Part shown: positions 8,214 through 17,201 of the stretch, one piece after another
How positions within the stretch are numbered: the first letter of the stretch is position 1
Layout: every line of letters begins with the position of its first letter
DNA from: Leifsonia poae
GTDB lineage: Bacteria > Actinomycetota > Actinomycetes > Actinomycetales > Microbacteriaceae
Direction: 5' to 3'
Assembly: GCF_020009625.1 (NCBI RefSeq)
Contig: NZ_JAIHLP010000002.1
Span: 372,001 to 436,000, forward strand
Length of the DNA stretch: 64,000 nucleotides
Notes under the pieces: generated by a model
Told to the model about the DNA's origin: nothing
Seen by the model: the letters and a program-made list of their open reading frames with translations, nothing else
Databases searched by the model: none
Position numbers and translations under genes: made by a program

Positions 8214-9275
8214 ATGACCATGCGCACCAATCGCATCGTGACGCTGGCCCTCGCCGGCGCTGCTGCCGTCGCGCTCAGCGTGGGCACCAGCAGTGCCGCG
8301 TTCGCCGTCGCCCAACCGAACGGCTCCGAGTCCGGACTCTACCTGTTCGACAACGACGCTCAGGAGTGGGTCGCCGATGGCGCGACCATCGCCTGGGACA
8401 CCGACATCCTGATCAGCCCGTCGAAGACCGACCCGTTCGCCACCCTTCAGTGCCCGGCCGACGCCACCAATTGGCGCTCGTTCATCGCGCCGTCGGGATC
8501 CGAGCGGACCATCGCAGACTGGAAAGCGTTCTCGCACGCGCCGTTCGGCACGCCGGCCAAGCAGGTACTCGGCGTCGACACCACCCCGCAGCAGCAGATC
8601 AGTGGCTCCACCGCCAGCGTGAAGGCGAATGGCGGCGACTTCAGCTTCGGTGTCGCCTGTGTGAAGGACAATGGCGTGAACCTCGCGTCGTCTGGCCTCT
8701 GGTACTTCACGGGCCACGTGGCGAAGAACGGCTCGGGCAACTACACCTTCGATTCCGCCTCCACCGGCCCGTCGACCCCGACCGACCCGGCGGGGACGGG
8801 CTCGATCGGTATCGAGGCGACGACCATCACCGCCGCCGACGGTGCGCTCAGCCTCGTCGTTCCCACCGCCGCGAAGGCAACGCTCGGCGCGGCGACCCTG
8901 GTCGACAAGCTCTCCACGTCGACCGGTGAGCTGCCCGCCTTCCAGGTCGCGGACCGTCGTGTCGTCTCCACCCCGGGCTGGGATCTGACGGCCTCGACGG
9001 CGGCGTTCGTCAACTCCGCCGACTCGGCCAAGACCATCGACGCCCTCCAGCTCGGCGTGAAGCCGAAGGTCGTCTCGTCGACGGCCACCGGCGTGAGCCT
9101 CGGTGCAGAGCACAAGGCCGGGGACGCCACCCCGTTCAGTGCATTCGCCTCGGCACCGGCCGGTTCCGGCGCCGGCGACACCAATCTGAGCGCCGATCTG
9201 ACGCTCGTCGCCCCGGCGAACACCCCCGCGGGAACCTACACCTCGACGATGACCCTCACGCTCGTCTCGAAGTAG
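8214..9275 (+). CDS. Secreted WxL-domain-like protein
   Basis: 353 residues with a clear signal peptide (cleavage near AFAVA, 30-34). Residues about 35-185 form a region I do not recognise. Residues about 195-353 resemble the WxL domain known from Firmicutes surface proteins: DRR at 247-249, GWDLTA at 255-260 (the W-x-L motif), and a terminal YTSTMTLTL (342-350) in place of the second Tyr/Trp-Thr-Leu motif, whose Trp is missing. WxL domains attach non-covalently to peptidoglycan. The next gene encodes a DUF916-like protein, the usual WxL partner, which supports the call. Start is ATG at 8214 or 8220. Confidence 0.6.
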   Translation: MTMRTNRIVTLALAGAAAVALSVGTSSAAFAVAQPNGSESGLYLFDNDAQEWVADGATIAWDTDILISPSKTDPFATLQCPADATNWRSFIAPSGSERTIADWKAFSHAPFGTPAKQVLGVDTTPQQQISGSTASVKANGGDFSFGVACVKDNGVNLASSGLWYFTGHVAKNGSGNYTFDSASTGPSTPTDPAGTGSIGIEATTITAADGALSLVVPTAAKATLGAATLVDKLSTSTGELPAFQVADRRVVSTPGWDLTASTAAFVNSADSAKTIDALQLGVKPKVVSSTATGVSLGAEHKAGDATPFSAFASAPAGSGAGDTNLSADLTLVAPANTPAGTYTSTMTLTLVSK

Positions 9276-9385
9276 TCCTGCGACCGGGGGAGGGGGTGCG
9301 TTCCGATGCGCCCCCTCCTCCGTCCGTTTCCACCCTGTTCAGCTGTTCGCCAGCGGCAGTCCACCCAGATTTGGACCAATGTAGC

Positions 9386-10486
9386 GTGCCCGTTTCCCCT
9401 CTCACCCGAATCGCCCGGCGACGCATCCCTCTGGCCGCCCTCGCCGCCGGTCTCGTCAGCCTGGTCGCCCTCGGTATCGGCGTCGCCCCCGCTTCCGCTG
9501 CCGATACTGATGCCATCTCCGGCGGCCCGAGCGACGACCGAACGCGACTGAGCTACCAGCTGCAGCCCGGTCAGCAAGTGGCCGACGACTACGTCGTTCG
9601 GAACACCGGCACGACCCCGCAACAGATCACTCTGTTCGCCACGGACGCGTTCACCACGCAGGACGGCGACTACGCCCTGCTCGACACGGCGAAGAAGCCG
9701 ACCGGTGTCGGAACCTGGGTGACCTTCGAAGGCTCGCATCCAGCCGAAAAGCTCACGCTCGCGCCCGGCGAGCAGCGCACGGTGCCGTTCACGATCGTGG
9801 TTCCCGCGAACGCCGGACCGGGCGACCACCCCGGCGGGATCGTGGTGTCGAGCCAGAAGGGCGACGGCCAGATCCTCGTCGACCGCCGTGTCGCCACGCG
9901 TCTCTACGTGCGTGTGCCCGGCGACCTCCAGGCTCGGCTGACGATCGCCAGCCTCGGTGCGGACTACCACTCGGAGTGGAACCCGTTCACCGGCTCGACC
10001 ACTGTGGCGTTCACCGTCACGAACTCCGGCAACGTCGCGCTCGGCGCCCACCTGCTCGTCGGCGCCAACACCTTTTTCGGAATCGGCGCCGGTGCCACGG
10101 TCCGCAAGGAACTCGCCGAGTTGCTGCCGGGAAGCACCCGCACCCTCTCGGTCGTCGTCCCCGGCGTTCCGCAGACCGGATATCTCGCTCCGTACGTGAA
10201 ACTGCAGCCCACGGTCGAGAAGGAGGCGCTCAACCCAGGCCCGCTCGCCGCCGTCGAACGCGACACCGTCGTCGTGGCGGTTCCCTGGTGGCTACTCATC
10301 CTCCTACTGCTGGTCGCTGCCTTCTTCCTCGCCCGCAGGCTTCGCCGGCGCACCGACGGCAAGCGCGCGGCGGAGTGGGTTGCCTTCACTGAGGCCGAGG
10401 CCCTGCGCAAGGCACGGGAGGAGCGGGATGCGGAGACGGCAAGTTCTGTCAGCACCGGGCCGGGGGTGGACCGTGCGGGGCGGTAG
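9386..10486 (+). CDS. DUF916 / WxL-interacting-protein-like membrane protein
   Basis: 366 residues: signal peptide (cleavage near ASAAD, about 40), two immunoglobulin-like beta-domains, one TM helix near 300-322 and a charged cytoplasmic tail. The first domain shows features of the WxLIP family, including LQPGQQVADDYVVRN, LAPGEQRTVPF and the hallmark PGDHPGGIVVSS. In Firmicutes such proteins bind WxL proteins and peptidoglycan at the membrane. Here it directly follows a WxL-like gene. The GTG start at 9386 has no Shine-Dalgarno sequence, so the start could be leaderless or misplaced. Confidence 0.6.
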   Translation: MPVSPLTRIARRRIPLAALAAGLVSLVALGIGVAPASAADTDAISGGPSDDRTRLSYQLQPGQQVADDYVVRNTGTTPQQITLFATDAFTTQDGDYALLDTAKKPTGVGTWVTFEGSHPAEKLTLAPGEQRTVPFTIVVPANAGPGDHPGGIVVSSQKGDGQILVDRRVATRLYVRVPGDLQARLTIASLGADYHSEWNPFTGSTTVAFTVTNSGNVALGAHLLVGANTFFGIGAGATVRKELAELLPGSTRTLSVVVPGVPQTGYLAPYVKLQPTVEKEALNPGPLAAVERDTVVVAVPWWLLILLLLVAAFFLARRLRRRTDGKRAAEWVAFTEAEALRKAREERDAETASSVSTGPGVDRAGR

Positions 10487-11219
10487 GGCGCGCTCCAGCG
10501 GTCGCGCCGCCGCATTCGTGACCGTGTGGCTGCTTGCCACCTCGGCTTTCGCGCTCGCCGGTGGGGCAGCAGCCGTGGCTGACGACGGCTCCGACCCCGG
10601 CGGCATCGGCATCTCGGTCGACATCCCGGGCGGCGGACAGCCGTCGTCCGATCTTCCGCCTGTCGATGTCGGTGGCGCGACGCCGGATGGCGCGGCCCCG
10701 TCGACCCCACCTGCGGAGGTGTCGACGGGCACCCCGAAACCCTTGAGCGCATCCGAGGTGTCGAACGGGCCGGTCAACGTCAGTGGGCTCCAAGCCCGAT
10801 ATGAGCCGAGCATCGATCCGCTCGGCGGAAAGCTCGTCGTCTTCTTCACCGTGCACAACGGGTCGAAGACGGCGTTCGCCTCGACCGTGAAGATCTCCGC
10901 GGCTGGACCGGTGGGGAACGCGATCACGAGCACGCCGGCCGTGGCCGTTCCGACGATCCAGCCCGGCGCCACCGTCGCGATCGAGCGCACGCTCACGGGT
11001 ATCGGCCAGTGGGCGTTCGTCACCGTGCATGCCACGTACACCCCGCCGGCCACGCTCGACGGCACTGCCGTGAATCCCGTGGAGCGCGACGTCACCGTGT
11101 TCGCCTTCCCGTGGCTCGGGATGTCGGTGCTCGTCCTGCTCGCCGCGGGTGCGGGCGTGGTTGCGCTCGTCGTCCACTCCGCGGCGGCGGCACCGGCACT
11201 GGTAGCGGTGACCACGTGA
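10428..11219 (+). CDS. Secreted/TM-anchored beta-domain protein of the extended pst locus
   Basis: 263 residues: an N-terminal basic region with a hydrophobic export signal, a Pro/Gly/Ser linker, one beta-rich domain (about 120-225, with [19 protein letters not shown] and a [11 protein letters not shown] stretch) and a C-terminal TM helix. The beta-domain looks like a shortened relative of the domains in the preceding gene, but I cannot name a family. The ATG at 10428 has GGGAGGAG just upstream and overlaps the preceding gene by 59 bases; GTG at 10473 is an alternative. Its stop overlaps the next start (TGATG). Confidence 0.6.
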   Translation: MRRRQVLSAPGRGWTVRGGRARSSGRAAAFVTVWLLATSAFALAGGAAAVADDGSDPGGIGISVDIPGGGQPSSDLPPVDVGGATPDGAAPSTPPAEVSTGTPKPLSASEVSNGPVNVSGLQARYEPSIDPLGGKLVVFFTVHNGSKTAFASTVKISAAGPVGNAITSTPAVAVPTIQPGATVAIERTLTGIGQWAFVTVHATYTPPATLDGTAVNPVERDVTVFAFPWLGMSVLVLLAAGAGVVALVVHSAAAAPALVAVTT

Positions 11220-12247
11220 TGACGGTGCAGGCCACAGCGGAGACGACAGCGCAGCCGACAATGGGGGCCGACGCGATCTCGAGCGGCGGAGAACCGCAGG
11301 CCCACGGCCGGTTCGGCCGCATGCCGAAGAAGGCGCCTGCGCCGAGGGCCCCGCGTCCACCACGCCGGCCGCCGGCGCCCCCACGCGAGCCCGTGGACAT
11401 GACGCCGAACCAGCGACTGGTGCGCGGGTTCGCCACGCTCGGCGCCGCGCTTCTCATCGGGTTCGCGGCGAACGTGCTCGTGCTCAGCCACCTGCACCAC
11501 CTCATCGGGCAGCAGGTGTCCACGAACACATTCCGGGAGCAGCTGGCCGACGCGACCGCACCGGTCAGCGAAGGCGATGTGCACAGCGTCCTGCTTCCCG
11601 ACGGCGCGCCCGTCTCGCTCCTCTCGATCCCGTCGATCGATCTGAAGGAGGTCGTGCTCGAGGGTTCGTCCTCCGGTGTGACAGCGAACGGTCCCGGTCA
11701 CCGCCGCGACACGGTGCTGCCCGGCCAGGCGGGCACGAGCATCCTGCTCGGACGTTCGGCCGCATACGGCGGCCCCTTCTCGCGCATCCAGCAGCTGACA
11801 CCCGGCGCGACGATCGTGACGGTCACCGGACAGGGCACGAGCAACTATCGCGTCATCGGCGTGCGCTACGCGGGCGACCCCGACCTGCCGACCCTGAAGG
11901 CCGGCCAGGGTCGGCTCACCCTCGAGACGGCGCGCGGGCTCCCGTACGTTCCGTCCGGGGTCGTGAGGGTGGATGCGCAGCTCGTCTCGACCGTTCGCGA
12001 TGCGGGATTCCGCCAGACCACCCCGCAGACCTTGCCGCTGGCGGATCGCGAGCTCGCCAGCGATCCCTCCACCGCGTGGATCCTCGTCTTCGCGCTCCAG
12101 GCGCTGCTCGCCGCCGAACTGCTCGCGGTGAGAGCCCTCGACAGATTCGGCGCCCAGCGGGTGTGGATCGTCTTCCTTCCTGTGCTGCTCGCGGTCGGCG
12201 TCATCGCCACGGACCAAGCGGCACGACTCCTGCCCAACCTCCTCTGA
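11219..12247 (+). CDS. Catalytically inactive sortase-fold membrane protein (pseudo-sortase)
   Basis: 342 residues: Pro-rich cytoplasmic N-terminus, TM helix (about 69-91), extracytoplasmic sortase-like domain (about 130-255) and two C-terminal TM helices. The fold is recognisable from [31 protein letters not shown] (158-172), [17 protein letters not shown] and VVRVDAQL with the conserved Arg at 250. The catalytic His expected in IAGHR is absent, because the sequence reads LLGRS (176-180). The catalytic Cys expected in LTLVTC is also absent, because it reads LTLETA with Ala238. It cannot act as a transpeptidase. A scaffolding or binding role with the WxL-like neighbours is inference. Confidence 0.75.
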   Translation: MTVQATAETTAQPTMGADAISSGGEPQAHGRFGRMPKKAPAPRAPRPPRRPPAPPREPVDMTPNQRLVRGFATLGAALLIGFAANVLVLSHLHHLIGQQVSTNTFREQLADATAPVSEGDVHSVLLPDGAPVSLLSIPSIDLKEVVLEGSSSGVTANGPGHRRDTVLPGQAGTSILLGRSAAYGGPFSRIQQLTPGATIVTVTGQGTSNYRVIGVRYAGDPDLPTLKAGQGRLTLETARGLPYVPSGVVRVDAQLVSTVRDAGFRQTTPQTLPLADRELASDPSTAWILVFALQALLAAELLAVRALDRFGAQRVWIVFLPVLLAVGVIATDQAARLLPNLL

Positions 12248-12273
12248 GCCTCCGACCAGGAATCCGCATCGCC

Positions 12274-13158
12274 ATGACCGATCTCTTCTCCCCGCCCGAC
12301 CGCACCGAACTGCTCGGGCTCCCGGGAGCCGCGCCCGCCTTCCGCGCGCAACTCGACCCGGGCGAGTTCGTGCCGTCCGCTCCGCTCGCCACCCTCGACG
12401 CCCAGAACATCTCTGCCTGGTTCGGCGACCACCAGGTGCTCGACCGCGTCTCGCTCACCATGCAAGCGGGCGCCGTGACCTCGTTGATCGGGCCATCCGG
12501 CTGCGGCAAGTCGACCTTCCTGCGCATCCTGAACCGGATGCACGAGCTGATCCCCGCGGCGAGTCTCGCCGGCGAGGTGTACCTCGACGGCGACGACATC
12601 TACGACCCCGCCAGGCGTCTGGTGGACGCCAGGAAGAGCATCGGGATGGTCTTCCAGAAGCCGAACCCCTTCCCGGCGATGTCGATCTACGACAATGTGG
12701 TCTCCGGCCTCAAACTGACCGGGACGAAGACCACTCGCGACGAGCGGGACGAGCTCGTCGAGAGCTGCCTCATCAAGGCGGGCCTCTGGAAGGAGGTCCG
12801 CGACCGGCTCCGGGCTCCAGGCGGCGGGCTCTCGGGAGGGCAGCAGCAACGTCTCTGCATCGCTCGATCGCTGGCGGTGAAACCGCGGGTCCTCCTCATG
12901 GATGAGCCGTGCTCCGCACTCGACCCCACCTCGACGCGCGTCATCGAGGAGACGATGCTCGAGTTGGTCGCGGATGTCACGATCGTCATCGTCACCCACA
13001 ACATGCAGCAGGCGCAGCGCGTCTCCACCCAATGCGCCTTCTTCCTCGCCGCGAACGGGCAGCCTGGCGCGATCGTCGAATACGGCGACACCGACGCAAT
13101 GTTCGGTGAGCCGCTCGACCCGCGCACCTTCGACTACGTCTCCGGCCGGTTCGGCTGA
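12274..13158 (+). CDS. pstB: Phosphate ABC transporter ATP-binding protein PstB
   Basis: 294-residue ATPase that powers PstC/PstA at the inner face of the membrane. Walker A is GPSGCGKST (73-81), the Q-loop is VFQKPNPFP, the signature is LSGGQQQRL, Walker B is [13 protein letters not shown] and the H-loop is THNM. An N-terminal extension of about 40 residues precedes the ATPase core. It is the last gene of the locus, 26 bases after the pseudo-sortase and about 8 kb from pstS, although pst genes are normally contiguous. No phoU follows. Confidence 0.95.
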   Translation: MTDLFSPPDRTELLGLPGAAPAFRAQLDPGEFVPSAPLATLDAQNISAWFGDHQVLDRVSLTMQAGAVTSLIGPSGCGKSTFLRILNRMHELIPAASLAGEVYLDGDDIYDPARRLVDARKSIGMVFQKPNPFPAMSIYDNVVSGLKLTGTKTTRDERDELVESCLIKAGLWKEVRDRLRAPGGGLSGGQQQRLCIARSLAVKPRVLLMDEPCSALDPTSTRVIEETMLELVADVTIVIVTHNMQQAQRVSTQCAFFLAANGQPGAIVEYGDTDAMFGEPLDPRTFDYVSGRFG

Positions 13159-13173
13159 GCGACGAGGGTCCGC

Positions 13174-13203
13174 GCTGCCGTACTCCCGGGGGAGTACGGC
13201 AGC
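13174..13203. promoter_or_regulatory. Palindromic operator (TACTCCC-N2-GGGAGTA core) before the two-component genes
   Basis: Arms GCTGCCGTACTCCC (13174-13187) and GGGAGTACGGCAGC (13190-13203) are perfectly complementary around a GG spacer. The 16-bp core TACTCCCGGGGGAGTA recurs at 15150-15165 beyond the response-regulator gene, which argues for a protein-binding site. It lies about 50 bases upstream of the histidine kinase start. Because it also follows pstB, it could double as a terminator hairpin, though it has no T-tract. Confidence 0.6.
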
Positions 13204-13254
13204 GAGCGACCCTGGGCGGATGGGATGCCCAGCCGCGCTCGTTACGATGAGCAG

Positions 13255-14466
13255 ATGGCCTGGCACGCGAACGAGGAAGCGTGGCTCGCCCGCGCCGAAA
13301 GCGGCTGGCGGGGCCGCCCCAGGCCGCCCGGCGCCCGGTGGTTCCCGGTCGTGGTCGCCGCGCTGGTGCAGGTGCCCGGCGTGCTGCTCGCGCTGTTCCA
13401 CCTGCGAGCAGATCTGGTCACGCTTCTTCTTGTTCTGCTCGCGTTCGCGTCGTCGTTCGTGCTGCTCGCCGCGCGTTCGCATCCCGGCCCCGTCGTCGTG
13501 ATCGTCGGCGTGCTCTGCGCGGGCTCAATCGCGGTGACCACCGGGCCGCCGCTGAGCGCCGTGCCGCTCGCACTAGCAGTCGTCAGCGCCGTGGTGCGCG
13601 GGGCGCGGGTCTGGGCGTGGGGAACGCTCGCGGGCCTGGCGGTGGTCGGGCCGTTGACGGCGTTCCTGCTCATCGGGGAGCCGACTGCGATCATCCGGCC
13701 CCTGATGATCGCCCTGGTGCTCTGCTTGCTGATCGGGATCGGCGAAGCCATCCGCAACCGCCGCGAGCGCTTCCGGGCCGCCTCGCGACGGGTGGCCGAG
13801 CGGCGCGAGTCTGCTGCCGAGGCGGAGCGGCTCCGGATCGCCCGCGAACTGCACGATGTGCTCGCGCATTCACTGTCGCAGATCAGTGTTCAGGCCGGGG
13901 TGGGGCTTCACCTCTTCGACAGCCGGCCCGAGAAAGCGCGCGAAGCGTTGGCCGCGATCAAGACCACCAGCAGCCAGGCGCTGGAGGAGGTCCGCGGGGT
14001 TCTCGGCTTCCTCCGCTCGGAAGGGCACACGGCGTCCCGGGCGCCGGAGCCCGACCTGGAGCGCATCCCCGTTCTCGTCGAGACCTACGGGCGCGCCGGT
14101 CTCGACGTGACCTACGAGCAGGACGTCGTGAGCGTTCCGGCTCCGGCCATCCAGCTCGCGGTGTACCGCATCGTGCAGGAATCCCTGACCAACATCGGCC
14201 GGCACGCCCAGGCGACCACCGTGCGCATCTCACTGCGCGAAGAGGGCGGCGACTACGTCGTCACCGTCGCGGACGATGGGCGCGGGCTCCCCGACACGGT
14301 GCGCGACGGCGGCAAAGGGATGCTGGGGATGCGCGAGCGAGCCGAACTTCTCGGCGGCCGGTTCGAGACGCATCCTGGCGAGAACGGCGGTCTGACGGTC
14401 GTCGCCCGACTCCCGATCCGCACGATGGCCGCCACGGGCCCCGTCCGCACGACGGGCCTCACGTGA
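13255..14466 (+). CDS. NarL/DesK-type sensor histidine kinase
   Basis: 403-residue membrane sensor kinase. A cytoplasmic N-terminus is followed by about five hydrophobic segments (30-165) with little extracytoplasmic sequence, which suggests intramembrane sensing. The HisKA_3 dimerisation box is IARELHDVLAHS with the phospho-acceptor His at residue 200, and the HATPase domain shows VQESLTNIGRHA, ADDGRGL and GMLGMRERAELLGG. ATG 13255 lies six bases after TACGAT (13243-13248), the arrangement of a leaderless transcript. The regulator gene overlaps its stop, so the two form one system, and a palindrome lies just upstream. Confidence 0.9.
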   Translation: MAWHANEEAWLARAESGWRGRPRPPGARWFPVVVAALVQVPGVLLALFHLRADLVTLLLVLLAFASSFVLLAARSHPGPVVVIVGVLCAGSIAVTTGPPLSAVPLALAVVSAVVRGARVWAWGTLAGLAVVGPLTAFLLIGEPTAIIRPLMIALVLCLLIGIGEAIRNRRERFRAASRRVAERRESAAEAERLRIARELHDVLAHSLSQISVQAGVGLHLFDSRPEKAREALAAIKTTSSQALEEVRGVLGFLRSEGHTASRAPEPDLERIPVLVETYGRAGLDVTYEQDVVSVPAPAIQLAVYRIVQESLTNIGRHAQATTVRISLREEGGDYVVTVADDGRGLPDTVRDGGKGMLGMRERAELLGGRFETHPGENGGLTVVARLPIRTMAATGPVRTTGLT

Positions 14467-15125
14467 TCAGGGTGCTGCTCGCCGACGACCAGCATCTGGT
14501 GCGGGCCGGGTTCCGCGCCCTGCTGGAGTCGGAGGACGGCATCGACATCGTCGGCGAGGCGGCGACCGGTCATGAGGCGCTGGAGCTCGCGCGGTCGACC
14601 ACCCCCGACGTCGTGCTGATGGACATCCGGATGCCCGACGGCGATGGACTGTGGGCGACCGAGCAGATCGTCGCCGACCCGGCACTGTCGGCCACCCGCA
14701 TCGTGATCGTCACGACCTTCGAGCTCGACGAATACGTGGCACAGGCGATCTCCGCCGGAGCGAGCGGCTTCCTGGTGAAAGACACCGAACCCGTCGACCT
14801 CATCCGCGCCGTGCGGGTCGCTGCGGCGGGGGAGGCCCTGCTGTCGCCCGGTGTGACCAAACGGCTGCTCGAACGGGTGGCCGGCGGGTTGAAGACTGCT
14901 CCGGCCGGGCACGACCTCGACACCCTGACCGATCGGGAGCGCGAAGTCCTGGCCCTCGTCGGGCTGGGGCTCACCAATGGCGAGATCGGCGAACGGCTGT
15001 TCCTCAGCCCCCTCACTGCGAAGACGCACGTCTCGCGCATCATGGCCAAGCTTGACGCCCGAGATCGGGTGCATCTCGTCGTCGTCGCCTACGAGACCGG
15101 CCTGGTTCAGCCCGGTTGGCAGTAG
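14463..15125 (+). CDS. NarL/FixJ-family response regulator
   Basis: 220 residues: receiver domain with the acidic pair DD at 8-9, phospho-acceptor Asp54 in DVVLMDIRMPDG, the switch Thr in VIVTTF and Lys in FLVKD, followed by a LuxR-type helix-turn-helix (LTDREREVLALVGLGLTNGE and a THVSRIMAKL recognition helix). GTG 14463 overlaps the kinase stop. It is the cognate regulator of the upstream kinase. The duplicated palindrome on both sides of the pair is its likely target (inference). Confidence 0.93.
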   Translation: MIRVLLADDQHLVRAGFRALLESEDGIDIVGEAATGHEALELARSTTPDVVLMDIRMPDGDGLWATEQIVADPALSATRIVIVTTFELDEYVAQAISAGASGFLVKDTEPVDLIRAVRVAAAGEALLSPGVTKRLLERVAGGLKTAPAGHDLDTLTDREREVLALVGLGLTNGEIGERLFLSPLTAKTHVSRIMAKLDARDRVHLVVVAYETGLVQPGWQ

Positions 15126-15149
15126 CCCGGCGAGTGTGCTCCGGCACCG

Positions 15150-15165
15150 TGCTCCCAGGGGAGTA
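15150..15165. promoter_or_regulatory. Second copy of the TACTCCC-N2-GGGAGTA palindrome
   Basis: TGCTCCCAGGGGAGTA differs from the core at 13181-13196 by one base in the left arm and in the two spacer bases. It lies 24 bases after the response-regulator stop and about 105 bases upstream of the SHOCT-protein start, so the same regulator may control that gene. Confidence 0.55.
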
Positions 15166-15270
15166 GCCCAGGTGACTCCCGGCAGCGGATTCGCCGCAGC
15201 CGCTCAGCGACGAGTCTGAGGGGGACGGTTCGCGAACGGTGCGAGCCGCACCCGTCGATTGGATGACACC

Positions 15271-15606
15271 ATGCTCAGCACACTGACCGCCACGACCGTC
15301 GCAGCCCATTGGGGCGGCCCCTGGGCAGGCGGATTCGGCTGGCTCTTCCTCCTGATCCCCCTGTTCTGGATCGCCGTCCTCGTCTTGATCTTCACCTTCG
15401 CCGGCCGGCGGTGGCGTCGCGCAGCCATCGCCCGCGGAGGCTACGGCGCGGGTTACGGATACGGGCACGGCGGAGGCTGGAGCGCCGGCTCGACCCGCTC
15501 CGCCGAGCAGACGCTGGCCGAGCGTTTCGCGCAGGGCGACATCGACGAAGTCGAGTACCGGGCCCGCCTCGAAGTTCTGCGTGCGAACCGCCCTGGCCAG
15601 GGCTGA
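15271..15606 (+). CDS. Small membrane protein with C-terminal SHOCT domain
   Basis: 111 residues: a short N-terminus, one strong TM helix (about 20-45), a Gly/Tyr-rich linker with GYGAGYGYGHGGG, and a C-terminal SHOCT motif (TLAERFAQGDIDEVEYRARL). SHOCT modules are short helical oligomerisation domains often found on membrane proteins. A TTG at 15259 gives four more residues, but ATG 15271 is preferred. Position after the second palindrome suggests control by the adjacent two-component system. Confidence 0.75.
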   Translation: MLSTLTATTVAAHWGGPWAGGFGWLFLLIPLFWIAVLVLIFTFAGRRWRRAAIARGGYGAGYGYGHGGGWSAGSTRSAEQTLAERFAQGDIDEVEYRARLEVLRANRPGQG

Positions 15607-15686
15607 ACCGCACGGGGAGCGCACCGGGACCGTGCGGCGGGTAAACTCATGCGGGCCGTTTCCTCCTCGGCCCGAAGGGAACTCCC

Positions 15687-16598
15687 ATGAACGGTCTGAC
15701 GCCGGCTGACGCACGCACTCTGGTGCTGGTGCTCGCCATCGCAGGCGGTGCGCTCCTCATTCTCGTCGTGGTCCTGCTGCTGCTCTGGCTGCGCGCCCGC
15801 CGCGCCTTCCGCCGCCTCGATGCAACCCGCACCGAATCGGAGTGGAATCGCATCGACCGGGAGCTGGAGCTGGCCGAGCAGGAGGGCCGTTTCCGCATCA
15901 TCCGAGAGCTGCAGGATGTGGCGGTGCAGGCCGTCACGCGGCTCGTCGCGCAGGCCGAAGGCATCCGCTACGCGGCCGCATCCGACCCCGACGCAGCCGC
16001 CCGCTCGGCCGGAGCGCTCGAAACGGGCGCGCGCGACGCCCTGGCCGATCTGAGGCGTGTTCAGACCGTCGTGCGCGAAGGCGAGTCGGCCGCTGTGCCG
16101 CAGCCGAGTCTCCACTCCGCCCGTGACCTTTTTCGGGTGATGCGGGATGCCGGGCTGGCGCTCGGCTTCACCGAGAGCGGCGACCGGTTCGATCTCCGGC
16201 CCGGTGCGGAACTCGCGGTGTTCCGCATCCTGCAGGGCACGCTGGAGAACGCGCTCAAACACGGTGGCACAGGAACGGCCGTCAGCGTGGGGTTCGCCTG
16301 GACCGACGAAGGTCTGCAGGTGAGCGTGGACGACGATGGAATCCGTGCGTCGGCCCGCCGCGCCGGCCTCAGCCCCCGCGAGGTCGACCAGGCGACGCAG
16401 TACACGATCGACGACGACCTGCGGGCGCTCACCGAGGCGTACGACGGCGCGGGACTCACCGAGATGCGCGAGCGAGCAGCCCTGTTCGGCGGCATCCTGA
16501 ACGCCACGACGGTGCCCGGTGTCGGATTCTCCGTCTCCGTGGTCTTCCCGGCCCTCCGCTTCCACAACGGTGTGCACGGGGTGAACCTGGGGCGTTAG
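15687..16598 (+). CDS. Histidine-kinase-like membrane protein lacking the phospho-acceptor His
   Basis: 303 residues: one N-terminal TM helix (12-36), a dimerisation-like helical region and a HATPase domain. Where HisKA_3 kinases read RELHDV, this protein reads RELQDV, with Gln at residue 76 (codon CAG). The ATP-binding landmarks remain: ENALKHGG with Asn188, VSVDDDGIR (212-220) and GLTEMRERAALFGG. It may bind ATP, form dimers with another kinase or signal without phosphotransfer. No response regulator is adjacent. ATG 15687 is preceded by GAAGGGA. The gene converges on def with a 4-base overlap. Confidence 0.75.
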   Translation: MNGLTPADARTLVLVLAIAGGALLILVVVLLLLWLRARRAFRRLDATRTESEWNRIDRELELAEQEGRFRIIRELQDVAVQAVTRLVAQAEGIRYAAASDPDAAARSAGALETGARDALADLRRVQTVVREGESAAVPQPSLHSARDLFRVMRDAGLALGFTESGDRFDLRPGAELAVFRILQGTLENALKHGGTGTAVSVGFAWTDEGLQVSVDDDGIRASARRAGLSPREVDQATQYTIDDDLRALTEAYDGAGLTEMRERAALFGGILNATTVPGVGFSVSVVFPALRFHNGVHGVNLGR

Positions 16599-17161
16599 TC
16601 CTCCAGGTGGTCCCGACCGGGCAGCCAGCTCAGCCCGGGAACGCCCCAGCTGTTCTTGCGGGAGACTTTCGCCGCAGCCTTGGCGTGCGGATGCGTGAGC
16701 CTATCCACGTAGAGCACTCCGTTGAGGTGGTCGTATTCGTGCTGGAAGATGCGGGCGAGCCAGCCGCCGGTTTCCACCTCGAACGCTTCACCGTCGAGGT
16801 CGATCGCCTGCAGGATGACGCGCTCGGCGCGGCGGAGCGGAAAACGCTCACCCGGGAACGAGAGGCAGCCCTCCGACTCCTCATCCTCGTCGAGCTCGTC
16901 GGTCGTCGTGGGGGTGATCCACAGCACCGGGTTGATCGCGACCCCCCGGTGCAGCACGTCGTCGTCGTCCGTCCAGCTGTAGACGAAGAGCCGGAGCGGC
17001 CGGCCGGCCTGAGGGGCGGCGAGCCCGACGCCGGGTGCGGCATCCATCGTCTCGAACATGTCGGAGACGAGGGTGCGCAGCGTGTCGTCGAAATCGATGA
17101 CGGGTGCGGCGGGGGTGTGCAGAACGGGATCTCCGGAGATCCGGATGGGGAGGACGGCCAT
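16595..17161 (-). CDS. def: Peptide deformylase
   Basis: 188-residue metalloenzyme that removes the formyl group from the N-terminal Met of new proteins. All three signature motifs are present: GVGLAAPQ, EGCLSFPG with the metal-binding Cys, and HEYDH with the two metal-binding His and the catalytic Glu. Length and the acidic insertion (TTDELDEDEESE) before motif 2 are compatible with actinobacterial type I enzymes. It is divergent from the transporter gene at 17202. Confidence 0.95.
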   Translation of the reverse strand: MAVLPIRISGDPVLHTPAAPVIDFDDTLRTLVSDMFETMDAAPGVGLAAPQAGRPLRLFVYSWTDDDDVLHRGVAINPVLWITPTTTDELDEDEESEGCLSFPGERFPLRRAERVILQAIDLDGEAFEVETGGWLARIFQHEYDHLNGVLYVDRLTHPHAKAAAKVSRKNSWGVPGLSWLPGRDHLED

Positions 17162-17201
17162 TCATCAAGAATATCGGCACGAAACTGGATAGGGTCGTGG
17201 G

